From Gemmatimonadota bacterium (lineage in GTDB: Bacteria; Gemmatimonadota; Gemmatimonadetes; Longimicrobiales; Gaopeijiaceae), in assembly GCA_041390125.1 (NCBI GenBank), contig JAWKQN010000018.1:1-64000 (forward strand): DNA of 64,000 bases, in the 5' to 3' direction. Below the pieces are notes generated by a model. The model had not been told where the DNA came from. It saw only the letters and a list, made by a program, of their open reading frames with translations, and ran no database searches. The position numbers and the translations under genes were made by a program. The first letter of the stretch is position 1; the number at the start of each line of letters is the position of its first letter. Shown piece by piece: positions 55,614 through 64,000 of this stretch.

Positions 55614-58334
55614 TTGGATCGCGAACGCTGGAGCCGCGCCAGAGCGCTGTTCGATCAAGCCGTCGAGCTTCCGCCCGAGGAGCGCGACGCATTCGTGCTG
55701 CGGGAGACGGCGACGGACCCGGCGCTGCGCCGCGAGGTGCATGCGCTCCTGGAGGCGGACGCGCACGTTCCCACCGCCTTCATGGAGGACGGGCCCCGCG
55801 AGCTCTCGGGCGCCCTGCGCGCGGAGCGCGACTGGTCCCGCATCCGCTTCGGCCCCTATCGCGCGCGCAGCGAGCTCGGGCGGGGCGGGACCGCGGTGGT
55901 GCTCCTGGGGGAGCGTGCCGACGGCCGGTACCGCGGCGATGTCGCCATCAAGGTGCTGCAGACCCCATGGATCGCCGAAGGCCTGTCGCGGCGCTTCCAG
56001 GCCGAGGCGCGTATCCTGGCGGAGCTGTCCCACCCGAACGTGGCGCGCATCTACGACGCGGGCGAGACGGAGGAGGGGCTCTCCTATCTCATCATGGAGT
56101 ATGTCGACGGGCCCCGGATCGACGCCTGGGCGGACGACCGACGTCTGGGGGTCCCTGACCGGCTGCGTCTGTTCCAGAAGGCCCTGGACGGCGTCGACTA
56201 CGCCCACGCGCGCGGCGTCATCCACCGCGACCTGAAGCCCTCCAACATCCTCGTCACGCAGGAGGGGCAGCCCAAGCTCGTCGACTTCGGGATCGCCAAG
56301 CTGCTCGGCGGTCAGGAGGCCCTCGAGCCCACGGTTGCCTTGACCCGCACGCTCGGGCGGATGCTCACGCCCGAGTACGCGAGTCCGGAGCAGTTCCGGG
56401 GAGATCCGGTGGACGCCCGCACGGACGTCTACTCCCTCGGGGTGGTGCTGTACCGGTTGTTGACGGGCCGGGCGCCCTACGACCTGAGCACCACGACGCC
56501 GCAGGCGGCGGAACGCATCATCTGCGAGCAGGCGCCCACGCTCCCGAGCAGTGCCGTGACCAAGCCGCTCGCCCTGGTCCCATCCGGAACGGAGCTGGCG
56601 GAGACCAGCCCGGAGATCCTCGCGCGGAATCGGGCCTCCACCCTGGACCGCCTCCAACGCATGCTGAAGGGCGATCTCGACACGATCGTGCTCAAAGCGC
56701 TCGGCAAGGAGCCTGCGGAGCGCTACGCGACGGCCGGCGCCCTCAACGACGACGTCCAACGCTACCTGGAGGGACGCCCCATCCGGGCGCGTCCGCCCAG
56801 CCTCGTGTACCGCGCTCGCAAGTTCGCGCAGCGCCGCAGGACGGCACTCGCCGTGGCGACAACGGTGCTCATCGCGCTCGGTGTTGCGGGATGGCAGGCG
56901 CGCCAGGCGTGGGTGGAGCGGGCAAATGCGTCGGCGCGCAGCCAGGAGCTGGTGGCGCTGGTCGAGTCGGTGGTCAACAGCGTCAACCTGGCCGAGCGGC
57001 AGGCGACGGGAGACACGCAGGCCCGCGAAGCCGCCGTCCGTGCGGCGCTCGGCTCCCTGCAACAGCTCGTGGACCAGATGCCCGGAGAGCCCGGCGCGGA
57101 CCTCCTGTACCGGTTGTCGGCCGCGTATCGCGAGGTCGCGATGGTACAGGGGTACCCCTACATCGAGAACCTCGGGCGTCTGGAGGAGGGCTTCGCCAGC
57201 ATGCGCCAGGCGGAGGCCCTGGTCCGTCGCATCACGGAGGAATACCCGCAGCACGAGAACGCGCCGGCCGCGCTCGGCCAGCAGGTGGGCATCCTGGGCG
57301 ACTTCCACATGGGTGCCGGCCGCGCCGATTCGGCCCTGGTATACTTCCGCGAGTCGGCGGAGCTGCTCACTGCGCGCGTGGAGCAGGTGCCGGACGATCT
57401 GGCTGCGATCGACGGTCTCGCTGCCATCCTGCAGCGCATCGGCAGCTGGTACTTCAACGCCCGCCAGCTCGATTCGGCAGCGGTGTACATGGAACGCGCG
57501 CTGGAGGCCGAGCGCGCCTACCTGTCCACCACGACCCGCGGAGACGAGCTGTCGGCGCTCCAGGACATCGCGGGCGTCACGGCCAACCTGGGGGTGATCC
57601 TGGCGGCCAACGGAGACCTGGAGGGGGCGATCGCGCGGGAGCGCGAAGCGCTCGCCCTCTCCGACTCCCTGGCCGCAGCGGACTCGGATACACCGTTGAC
57701 GCGCCGGGGGCAGGTGTTCCGGCGGTACGTGCTCTCGGTCCACCTGGCCGAAGCCGAGCAGACCGAAGAGAGCCGGCGGCTGGCGGGTGAGGCGGTGGAG
57801 CTCGCGCGGGCGTTGGCGGAGGCGGACGCGACCAACGCGCAGGCCCGCGAGGATCTGGCCATCGCGCTGACCAACGCCGCGTCGATCGAGTGGCGCTCCC
57901 GGAGCCCCACGTCCGGGCTGGACCTGGCGCGGGAAGCTCTGACGCACGCGGAGGCGTCGGCCGGCGACCGCTTCGCGCTCGTGGCGCCGGTCCTGGCCAC
58001 GGCCCACCGGATGGCAGGAGAGTCGCTCGTCGATCTGGGTCGGCCCGATGCGGCCGCCACGGCGTTGCGCGCCTCGCAGGCCGTCACCCGACGCTACCTC
58101 GACGAGCTGCCCAACGGCAGCGATGCGATGCGCCGGGAATGGCTGGCGGTGCACGCGGCGCTGGCGCGGCACTACCGCGCATCGGGCGACTGTGCGCGGG
58201 CCGTGCAACTGGCGGATTCGGCGCAGACGCTCGCGACCGAGCTCCGGGAACGCGGCGCCTTCACGCGAGGTGACGAGCGCACCTGGACCGCCTACCAGGA
58301 GCGGATGGCCGAGACCGGGCGCTGCGGACGGTAG
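55614..58334 (+). CDS. Ser/Thr protein kinase with transmembrane segment and TPR-like region
   Basis: A 906-residue eukaryotic-type kinase. The TTG at 55614 is used: GAGG precedes it, and the conserved N-terminal lead of this group (DRERWSRARALFDQAVELPP) starts there. The kinase domain begins near residue 82: Gly-loop LGRGGTAVV, VAIKVL Lys, HRDLKPSN catalytic loop, VDFGIAKL and the LTPEYASPEQ activation segment. All catalytic residues are present. A helix (ALAVATTVLIALGVAGWQ, about 411-428) crosses the membrane, and about 470 residues of TPR-like helical repeats lie outside. This architecture is expanded in Gemmatimonadota and Acidobacteriota. The ligand or substrate is unknown. Confidence 0.93.
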   Translation: MDRERWSRARALFDQAVELPPEERDAFVLRETATDPALRREVHALLEADAHVPTAFMEDGPRELSGALRAERDWSRIRFGPYRARSELGRGGTAVVLLGERADGRYRGDVAIKVLQTPWIAEGLSRRFQAEARILAELSHPNVARIYDAGETEEGLSYLIMEYVDGPRIDAWADDRRLGVPDRLRLFQKALDGVDYAHARGVIHRDLKPSNILVTQEGQPKLVDFGIAKLLGGQEALEPTVALTRTLGRMLTPEYASPEQFRGDPVDARTDVYSLGVVLYRLLTGRAPYDLSTTTPQAAERIICEQAPTLPSSAVTKPLALVPSGTELAETSPEILARNRASTLDRLQRMLKGDLDTIVLKALGKEPAERYATAGALNDDVQRYLEGRPIRARPPSLVYRARKFAQRRRTALAVATTVLIALGVAGWQARQAWVERANASARSQELVALVESVVNSVNLAERQATGDTQAREAAVRAALGSLQQLVDQMPGEPGADLLYRLSAAYREVAMVQGYPYIENLGRLEEGFASMRQAEALVRRITEEYPQHENAPAALGQQVGILGDFHMGAGRADSALVYFRESAELLTARVEQVPDDLAAIDGLAAILQRIGSWYFNARQLDSAAVYMERALEAERAYLSTTTRGDELSALQDIAGVTANLGVILAANGDLEGAIAREREALALSDSLAAADSDTPLTRRGQVFRRYVLSVHLAEAEQTEESRRLAGEAVELARALAEADATNAQAREDLAIALTNAASIEWRSRSPTSGLDLAREALTHAEASAGDRFALVAPVLATAHRMAGESLVDLGRPDAAATALRASQAVTRRYLDELPNGSDAMRREWLAVHAALARHYRASGDCARAVQLADSAQTLATELRERGAFTRGDERTWTAYQERMAETGRCGR

Positions 58335-58393
58335 GACGGCCCTTCCCGCGTGTGGGTCCGTAGCCGCGGGCGAGGGAGAGCGCTCTACGTGCT

Positions 58394-60445
58394 CTACGCC
58401 GACGGCCGCACCGGCTTGAGGTAGGTCTCCCACCACTCCAGCTCGCTCATCATCCGGTGCACCACGTTCCAGTGGCCGCGGATGGCGTGGGCCATGCCCT
58501 CGTAGACGATCAGCTTCGCGGGCACGCGCTGCTTCTTGAGCGATGTGTAGAGCTGGATCGCGCCTTCCAGCGGCACCCGGTAGTCCACGTCCCCGTGCAC
58601 GAAGAGCGTGGGGGTGCGCACCCCGCCCGAATTGAGGAAGGCGGATTGGCGGATCATGATCTCGCGGGCGCGCGGCTCCCACGGGCGCCCGAAGAACTCC
58701 GTCTCCTTGGTGCGCGCCACGTCCGAGTGCGCGTAGTTGCTGGTCCAGTTGGAGGCGCCCGCGCCGCTCACGGCCGCGGCGAAGCGATCCTGGTAGCGCG
58801 TGATCAGCCAATTGGTGAGGATGCCGCCGTAGGAATGGCCGGTGGTGCCGACCCGGCCGCGATCGATCGGATAGCGCTCGATCAGGTGGTCGACACCGGC
58901 CAGCACGTCCTCGCCGTCGAGGGTCCCCCAGGAACCCCAGGTGGCCCACTTGAAATCGTCCCCGTATCCCGTGGAGCTGCGGAAGTTGGGCAGGAAGACG
59001 AAGTAGCCGTTGGCGGCGAAGAACTGGCTCTTGAAGTCGAAGCCGTGGCCGGACGCGGAGTGGGGGCCTCCGTGGTTCACCACGATCAGCGGGTAGGGCC
59101 CCCCATTCGCGTCATAGCCGTACGGTCGGAGCAGGAACCCTTCGATGGGCGTGCCGTCGTAGCTCTCCCAACGAATGCGCTCGCCCGGACTCGTGGAGAC
59201 GCCGGCCAGGAAATCGGCATGCACGTCGGTGAGACGCCGCTCGGCCGTTCCGTCGATGTCGGCGCTCCAGATCTCGTCCGGACGCTCGAACGTTCCGACC
59301 GTGTAGGTCATGCGGCGGAAGGAGGCGTCGATGTCGAGGTCGCGGATGCGGCGCTCCCCCTTCGTGACCTGCTCGACCGGCCCTCCGGCGGCGGCGACGC
59401 GGAACAGGTGCGACTCGCCGCCGATCCCCGCCGTGAAGTAGAGCCACCGGCTGTCGGGGGACCACAGCGGCCGACCGGCGTCCAGGTCCCACTCGGCGGT
59501 GAGGTTGAGGGGCTCGCCGCCGGTTGCCGGTCGGACGTACAGGTCGGTGGGCCCGCCGTGGTCCAGCGCACGCTCGATGATGAAGTCCGTGCCCCAGGTG
59601 CGCACGTAGGAGATCCAGCGGCCGTCGGGCGAGAAGGTCACACCGGAGTACGTGTAGCCGTCGTCGGTGAGGCGGGTCAGCTCGCCGTCCGTGGTGACCA
59701 CGAACAGGTCGGAGCGGCCGTAGGCCAGCTCGTCCAGGACGGCTTCGTCCGCCGTGAACAGGAGGGCCTTGCTGTCCGCGCGCCAGGAGAGCTGCTCGGG
59801 CTGGAGACCCAGGCGGGTGAGCTGCACCGCCGGACCGCCGTCCGTGGGCTCGAGGAAGATCTCCGCGCGTGCGGGCACCGTGCGGTCGGGGAGCGGGAAG
59901 GGCTGACCGTCCCGCACGAACGGGTACCAGTCCACCTGCGCGCCCTTGAAGCGCTCCTCGTGCCTGCGCTCGAAGTCGGTGCGGTCGGGCTCGGGCGCGG
60001 CTGGTGTGGGGAGCTCGCGCACCACGGCCCGCCACCGTCCGTCCGGGCTCGGCAGACCTTCCGGGTCGGGCTGGAACGGGGTGGCGGTGCCGTCCGGAGC
60101 GGCGGGATCCACCGTCCAGCGGTCCGCGCCGGCGGCGAAGCGCAGGCGCCCGTTCCGGGTCCACCCCGGATCGCGCACGTCGGTACCGTTGTGGGTGACG
60201 CGCACCGAAGCACCGGAGCCGTCCGCCGGCACCAGCCAGGTGGCCACGTCGTCCGAGTTGGTCTCCTCGACCGGGGTCGACACCGTGTAGGTCACCCAGC
60301 GCCCGTCCGGCGAGATCTGCGGCGCACCCACGTCCAGCAGGCGGTAGTGGTCCTCGAGGCGCAGCGGGCGCGCCCCGGCCGACTGGGCCAGAGCGAACGA
60401 AGGAGCCAGCAGGAGCAACGCGGTGGCGAACGCGGGACGGCGCAT
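58394..60445 (-). CDS. S9 family peptidase (dipeptidyl/acylaminoacyl peptidase type)
   Basis: A 683-residue exported serine peptidase. The ATG has a GGAGGT site and a signal peptide (FATALLLLAPSFALAQ). The first 400 residues form a PD40 beta-propeller (ISPDGRWVTYTVS, FSPDGRWISYVRTW, WSPDSRWLYFTAG). The C-terminal alpha/beta hydrolase carries the Ser in TTGHSYGGILTNW, Asp in HGDVDYRVP, and His in GMAHAIRGHW. Prolyl-oligopeptidase relatives trim peptides of limited size through the propeller; specificity is not readable. It is convergent with the kinase gene, 59 bases apart, and its upstream region contains a perfect palindrome. Confidence 0.95.
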   Translation of the reverse strand: MRRPAFATALLLLAPSFALAQSAGARPLRLEDHYRLLDVGAPQISPDGRWVTYTVSTPVEETNSDDVATWLVPADGSGASVRVTHNGTDVRDPGWTRNGRLRFAAGADRWTVDPAAPDGTATPFQPDPEGLPSPDGRWRAVVRELPTPAAPEPDRTDFERRHEERFKGAQVDWYPFVRDGQPFPLPDRTVPARAEIFLEPTDGGPAVQLTRLGLQPEQLSWRADSKALLFTADEAVLDELAYGRSDLFVVTTDGELTRLTDDGYTYSGVTFSPDGRWISYVRTWGTDFIIERALDHGGPTDLYVRPATGGEPLNLTAEWDLDAGRPLWSPDSRWLYFTAGIGGESHLFRVAAAGGPVEQVTKGERRIRDLDIDASFRRMTYTVGTFERPDEIWSADIDGTAERRLTDVHADFLAGVSTSPGERIRWESYDGTPIEGFLLRPYGYDANGGPYPLIVVNHGGPHSASGHGFDFKSQFFAANGYFVFLPNFRSSTGYGDDFKWATWGSWGTLDGEDVLAGVDHLIERYPIDRGRVGTTGHSYGGILTNWLITRYQDRFAAAVSGAGASNWTSNYAHSDVARTKETEFFGRPWEPRAREIMIRQSAFLNSGGVRTPTLFVHGDVDYRVPLEGAIQLYTSLKKQRVPAKLIVYEGMAHAIRGHWNVVHRMMSELEWWETYLKPVRPSA

Positions 60446-60558
60446 CGGTGACCTCCAGGGACGGGGCCGGCCGGGTCAACCTACGCGTCGCTCCGGAGCG
60501 GGCGACACTGCGGCCCGAGGGTCGACGAGCCGTTCAGGAAGGGGGCCCGGTCCGGCCG

Positions 60559-60578
60559 GGCGTCGGCGCGCCGACGCC
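60559..60578. terminator. Perfect 20-base palindrome behind the YCII gene
   Basis: Bases 60559-60578 read GGCGTCGGCGCGCCGACGCC, perfectly self-complementary. It lies 15 bases beyond the YCII stop on the minus strand and could fold into an 8-bp hairpin with a GCGC loop, ending that transcript before the S9 gene promoter. A protein-binding dyad is the alternative. Confidence 0.45.
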
Positions 60579-60592
60579 GACGCCGGCTCCCC

Positions 60593-61012
60593 CTACTTCT
60601 TCCCCGACTCCTTCTGCATCTCCTCGAAGCCCGCCGCCGCGCTCTGCACGTCCTCGGGAAACTCCGAGAACTCCTGCACCTGCCGCACCTCGATGATCTC
60701 GTTGTCCGACATCGGCGCTCGACGCGCCCATTCCACGGCCTCGGCCCGGGACGGGACGTCGATCATCCAGTAGCCGCCCACGACCTCCTTGGCCTCGGCG
60801 AACGGGCCGTCCATCACGGTCGCCTTGCCCCCTGTGTAGGAGACCCGGAATCCCATCGACGGGGGATGCAGGCCATCGAGCGCCAACAGCACCCCCGCCT
60901 TCTGCAGCGCCTCGTTGTACTTCATCATCTCTTCGACCTGGGCGGCGTCGGGCATCGTTCCGGGGGCTGCGTCCTCGTACCCTTTCGGGATCACCAGCAT
61001 CATGAAGCGCAT
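60593..61012 (-). CDS. YCII-related (DGPF/DUF1330-like) domain protein
   Basis: A 139-residue protein of the YCII/DGPF superfamily. The DGPF motif occurs in VMDGPFAEAKEVVGGYWMID, the start RFMMLVIPKGYEDA and the middle MMKYNEALQKAGVLLALDGL are standard. The ATG at 61012 has a GAGG site. The family is a ferredoxin-like fold often encoded beside ECF sigma factors; no sigma factor is adjacent here. A C-terminal extension (QSAAAGFEEMQKESGKK) is charged and helical. The biochemical role is unknown. Confidence 0.92.
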   Translation of the reverse strand: MRFMMLVIPKGYEDAAPGTMPDAAQVEEMMKYNEALQKAGVLLALDGLHPPSMGFRVSYTGGKATVMDGPFAEAKEVVGGYWMIDVPSRAEAVEWARRAPMSDNEIIEVRQVQEFSEFPEDVQSAAAGFEEMQKESGKK

Positions 61013-61256
61013 GGTCCTCGTCTCTGGAAGGAGGTACGTGGGGCCGTCTTGCGCGTGACCCCTACACCCATATGTCGAACGAGGGCCGCGCAGATCGACA
61101 GGGCGCCGGGCCGAGCCGGACCGCGGGTGGATCTCCCGCCGTCGGGGAACGGTACTTCGGACGCGCCCGGACCGCCCGGCGCGCGGCGATCCGCGCCAAG
61201 ATCGTCCGCGACCGCCTTCTCCCCGCGGATCCGCCTCTCCAGCCCCGACCCACGTC

Positions 61257-63035
61257 ATGCCGCTCCTCACGCTCCACGACCTCCACATCGCGTTCGGCGG
61301 CCGGCCGCTGCTGGCCGGCGCGTCCCTGACCGTGGAACGAGGCGAGCGCGTGGGCCTGGTGGGGCGGAACGGGGAGGGGAAGTCCACGCTGCTGCGCATC
61401 CTGGCGGACCGGCAGGCGCCGGACCAGGGAACGGTGGCCACCGAGCGAGGGGCGCGCGTGGCGCTGCTCGATCAGCACGTGCCGGAGGGGCTCGACGGAA
61501 CCGTGGAGTCCGTGGTCGCGCGGGACCGGCCTCCCGCGACGGCCGACCACGAGATCCAGCGCCTGCTGTCGATCCTGCAGCTCGACCCCGGCGCACCCTT
61601 CGCTGCGCTGTCGGGCGGCCAGAAGCGCCGTGCGCTCCTGGGTCGCGCGCTCGCCGCCGCCCCCGACCTGCTGTTGCTGGACGAGCCCACAAACCATCTG
61701 GACCTGGGATCGATCGAGTGGCTCGAGGGCTTCCTCGCCCGACGCTCCGGAGCCCTGCTCTTCGTGACGCACGACCGCGCGTTCCTGCAGGCGTTGGCGA
61801 CGCGGATCGTGGAGATCGATCGCGGCCAGCTCACGTCGTGGGCGTGTGACTACCCGACGTACCTGGAGCGGCGCGAGGAGCGGTTGGCGGCCGAGGAGAA
61901 GGAGTGGGAACGGGCGGACAAGAAGCTGGCGCAGGAGGAGGCCTGGATCCGTCAGGGCATCAAGGCCCGCCGCACCCGGAACGAAGGGCGGGTGCGGGCG
62001 CTGGAGCGCCTGCGCGCGGACCGGGCCGCACGGCGCGACCGTGTCGGCGACGTACGCCTGGCCGCACAGAGCGGAGAGCGCACGGGCAAGAGGGTCATCG
62101 AGACCGAGGACCTGTCCTTCTCCTGGGGCGATGAGCCGATCGTGCGCGGGCTCTCCACCGTGATCGAACGCGGCGACCGCGTGGGGCTGATCGGCCCCAA
62201 CGGCTGCGGCAAGACCACGTTGCTCGGGCTGCTGCTGGGCGAGACGGCGCCGGACGAGGGACGGGTGCGCCACGGCACCAACCTGCAGGTCGCCTACTTC
62301 GACCAGCACCGGCAGCAGCTCGACGAGGACGCCAGCATCTTCGACAACGTGGCGCACGGCAACGACCACGTGGTGATCGACGGGGAGCGCCGGCACGTGG
62401 CCAGCTACCTCGAGGATTTCCTGTTCTCCTCCGCGCGCGCGCGCCAGCCCGTCTCCAGCCTCTCCGGCGGCGAGCGCAACCGGCTCCTGCTGGCGCGGCT
62501 GTTCACGCGTCCGGCCAACGTGCTGGTCCTGGACGAGCCGACCAACGACCTGGACGCCGAGACCCTGGAGCTGCTGGAGTCCCTCCTGCTGGAATGGGAC
62601 GGCACCGTGCTGCTGGTGAGCCACGACCGCAGCTTCCTGGACGCGCTGTGCACCAGCACCCTGGTGTTCGAGGGAGCGGGCGTCGTGCGGGAGCACGCCG
62701 GGGGCTACTCCGACTGGAAGCGGGTGGCCGAGCGCCGTGCCGCCGCCGAGACGTCCCGGACACCGGCGCGGAAGACACCGGCGGAGCGGCCGCGCACGAC
62801 CGGGGCCCGGAAGCTGGCCTACCGGGAGCAACGCGAGCTGGAGGAGCTACCGGCCCGCATCGAGACGTTGGAGCGCGAGCGCGCCGACGTGCACGCGGCC
62901 CTGGCGGATCCGGACCTCTACCGGGAGGATCCGGAGGGCGTCCGCGCGCTCACCGAGCGCCTGCCGGTCCTGGATGCCGAGATCGAGACGGCGTACGCCC
63001 GCTGGTCGGAGCTGGACGCGATCGCGACCGTCTGA
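61257..63035 (+). CDS. uup: ABC-F family ATPase, Uup-like
   Basis: A 592-residue protein with two fused ABC domains and no membrane segment. The first has Walker A GRNGEGKST, signature LSGGQKRRALLGRAL, Walker B LLLLDEPTNHLD and FVTHDRAFL. The second has GPNGCGKTT, SLSGGERNRLLLARL, LVLDEPTNDLD and LVSHDRSFL. The inter-domain linker (EERLAAEEKEWERADKKLAQ) and a C-terminal coiled coil with REQRELEELPARIETLERER match Uup, which works at the ribosome and in DNA-junction handling. No antibiotic-resistance role is implied. It has its own upstream gap of 244 bases. Confidence 0.93.
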   Translation: MPLLTLHDLHIAFGGRPLLAGASLTVERGERVGLVGRNGEGKSTLLRILADRQAPDQGTVATERGARVALLDQHVPEGLDGTVESVVARDRPPATADHEIQRLLSILQLDPGAPFAALSGGQKRRALLGRALAAAPDLLLLDEPTNHLDLGSIEWLEGFLARRSGALLFVTHDRAFLQALATRIVEIDRGQLTSWACDYPTYLERREERLAAEEKEWERADKKLAQEEAWIRQGIKARRTRNEGRVRALERLRADRAARRDRVGDVRLAAQSGERTGKRVIETEDLSFSWGDEPIVRGLSTVIERGDRVGLIGPNGCGKTTLLGLLLGETAPDEGRVRHGTNLQVAYFDQHRQQLDEDASIFDNVAHGNDHVVIDGERRHVASYLEDFLFSSARARQPVSSLSGGERNRLLLARLFTRPANVLVLDEPTNDLDAETLELLESLLLEWDGTVLLVSHDRSFLDALCTSTLVFEGAGVVREHAGGYSDWKRVAERRAAAETSRTPARKTPAERPRTTGARKLAYREQRELEELPARIETLERERADVHAALADPDLYREDPEGVRALTERLPVLDAEIETAYARWSELDAIATV

Positions 63036-63059
63036 CCCGTTCGGGGGCCCGCAGGCCCG

Positions 63060-63353
63060 TCAGCGGCGCGCCGATCCCCCGCCGAACGGCATGGGGGTGG
63101 GACCTGCGGTCCACGGCTCCTGGCGGACCGCGCTCACCGTCCACGTCACCGAACGCGAGGCCCGCTGACCGCGCCGCTCGACCGGGGTGATCTCGTAGCG
63201 CTGGATCCCCGCGCCGTTCCCGAAACGGGCGATCGAGCGCAGGATGCTGTCCGTTTCGGCGTCGCTGCCCGTCTGGGAGCGGATGATCGCCCGCCAGGCC
63301 GGGTCTTCGCCGTCGGCGTGCGGGGCCCGGGCGAGCGAGAAGGACTGGGCCAT
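63060..63353 (-). CDS. Small hypothetical protein with strong ribosome site
   Basis: A 97-residue basic protein that I do not recognise. It begins MAQSFSLARAPHADGEDPAW, has a middle that could fold (DSILRSIARFGNGAGIQRYE) and ends in a Gly/Pro/Arg-rich tail. There is no signal peptide or membrane segment. Translation evidence is good: GGAGGTGAT sits 5 bases before the ATG at 63353. It is divergent from the PadR gene at 63.5 kb and convergent with the ABC-F gene, 24 bases from its stop. Whether it belongs to either regulon is unknown. Confidence 0.6.
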   Translation of the reverse strand: MAQSFSLARAPHADGEDPAWRAIIRSQTGSDAETDSILRSIARFGNGAGIQRYEITPVERRGQRASRSVTWTVSAVRQEPWTAGPTPMPFGGGSARR

Positions 63354-63533
63354 CGGATCACCTCCAGTGCGAGCGCCGACGATGGGGTCGGTGGCGAAAG
63401 CTAGCTGCACGGACGCCACACTCCTATACGGACCCCCCGGACCCGCACCTGCACGCGGCTCGGCCGTGCAACCTTCTGGGCCCTCCTCTCGTCGTATCCC
63501 GGACCGGCCCCTACCTAGGATTCTATAGGCACG

Positions 63534-63848
63534 ATGGGACGCCTCTTCAGCCTCACGTACCCGACCGCCGCGGTGCTGCTCGCGCTGCGGGCCGGGCATC
63601 GGTACGGCTTCGACCTGATGGATGCCACCGGGCTGCCCGATGGGACGGTCTATCCGATCCTGCGACGCCTGGAGCGCCGGGGCGTGCTGGAGGGGGCCTG
63701 GGAGAGCGAGGAACGGGCCCGCGCGGAGCAGCGGCCCGCGCGCCGCTACTACCGGCTCACCCGCGTGGGTGAGGAGGCCATGGCCGAGGTCGTCGAACGC
63801 TTCCCGGCTCTGGTACGGACGTTCGCGACCGGCCCGGAGATCGCGTGA
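63534..63848 (+). CDS. PadR family transcriptional regulator (third of three)
   Basis: A 104-residue winged-helix repressor. TYPTAAVLLALRAGHRYGFDLMDATG, LPDGTVYPILRRLERRGVLEGAW and ARRYYRLTRVGEEAM are PadR signatures. An AT-rich patch (GATTCTATAGG, 63519-63529) sits just before the ATG, and CCTA/TAGG arms (63514-63517, 63526-63529) hint at a dyad, weaker than those of the other two PadR loci. The next gene starts inside its stop codon (GTGA), so it is coupled to the ADOP permease there. This is the reverse gene order of the first PadR unit. Confidence 0.92.
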   Translation: MGRLFSLTYPTAAVLLALRAGHRYGFDLMDATGLPDGTVYPILRRLERRGVLEGAWESEERARAEQRPARRYYRLTRVGEEAMAEVVERFPALVRTFATGPEIA

Positions 63849-64000
63849 GTGACGCACCCGGCATGCGCCTTCTGCGACTCGCGGCCCGCCTCGTCCCGGC
63901 GGTCCGCCGCGATGCCTGGTTGCGCGAGTGGGAGGCAGAGGCCGTCTGGTCGTGGGGTCGGATCCGCCGCGAAGGACGAGTCGGCACCCTTGAACGCCTG
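63845..64000 (+). CDS. N-terminal part of a third ADOP-type permease (3' end outside window)
   Basis: The GTG at 63845 overlaps the PadR stop as GTGA (63845-63848). The 52 visible residues include LLRLAARLVPAVRRDAWLRE, WEAEAVWSWGRI and GTLERL. This is the permease-prefix start of an ADOP permease, as in the second copy at 40.0 kb but with the PadR gene first. The MacB/FtsX part is beyond the window, so the family call depends on the prefix and the PadR linkage. Confidence 0.72.
   Translation, partial: MSDAPGMRLLRLAARLVPAVRRDAWLREWEAEAVWSWGRIRREGRVGTLERL

Noticed and set aside
55584..58949. Long minus-strand frame opposite the Ser/Thr kinase gene
   Set aside because: Its sequence is low-complexity Arg/Gly/Ala-rich and without motifs, while the plus strand encodes a complete kinase.

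Overview
The window is high-GC DNA (roughly 70% by eye) carrying a densely packed bacterial chromosome segment. Gene content points to Gemmatimonadota or a close relative, but this is inferred from family composition because there is no rRNA or marker gene here. The signs are ADOP-type duplicated permeases with PadR regulators and 'permease prefix' domains, a Ser/Thr kinase with C-terminal repeats, many secreted M14/M20/M28/S9 peptidases, PD40 beta-propeller lipoproteins, and an ABC permease fused to an M1 peptidase. I see no rRNA, tRNA, CRISPR array or intact insertion sequence.

Layout. 1-4.8 kb: tail of an M14 carboxypeptidase, an MBL-fold hydrolase, an orphan TRAP solute-binding protein, an M20 peptidase and two gene remnants. 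4.9-8.9 kb: an inorganic-carbon module. A SulP anion transporter (candidate bicarbonate carrier) and a beta-carbonic anhydrase share an operon, followed by a second carbonic anhydrase-like protein lacking its catalytic Arg; two near-identical winged-helix regulators are divergent from these units. 9.0-15.3 kb: a leftward run (M28-PDZ peptidase, AI-2E-type permease, DUF302 protein, serine hydrolase) divergent from a PD40 lipoprotein, with overlapping start codons. 15.3-18.1 kb: a tightly coupled leftward operon (small unknown protein, proline dehydrogenase, QueE, NUDIX). 18.3-23.7 kb: oxidoreductase, MazG-like pyrophosphatase, GT2 glycosyltransferase, a secreted M28 peptidase (leftward) and QueG.

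23.7-29.6 kb is the most disturbed part: a decayed APC permease, gene debris, one very large propeller-amidohydrolase, and nearly 700 bases of sparse sequence. 29.6-37.2 kb: an AAA/DUF4143 ATPase with an AT-rich operator, an AraC/NmrA/DUF1772 group, a chimeric mini-gene, a MauG-type di-haem peroxidase with a coupled secreted partner, and YceH. 37.3-46.4 kb: two ADOP permeases with a PadR gene, a VOC lipoprotein, and a second PadR gene with its membrane partner; both PadR-associated promoters carry strong palindromes. 46.5-51.1 kb: an ABC ATPase plus ABC-2 permease/M1 peptidase fusion. 51.2-63.4 kb: gamma-glutamyltransferase, a large GAF-domain protein of unknown role, a Ser/Thr kinase, S9 peptidase, YCII protein, an ABC-F ATPase and a small unknown protein. 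The window ends in a third PadR-ADOP pair, cut by the edge.

Three themes recur. ATGA/GTGA stop-start overlaps couple many gene pairs. Carboxy-terminal gene scraps lie downstream of intact genes (1.4, 4.5, 33.5 and 39.8 kb). PadR-controlled permease modules appear three times.
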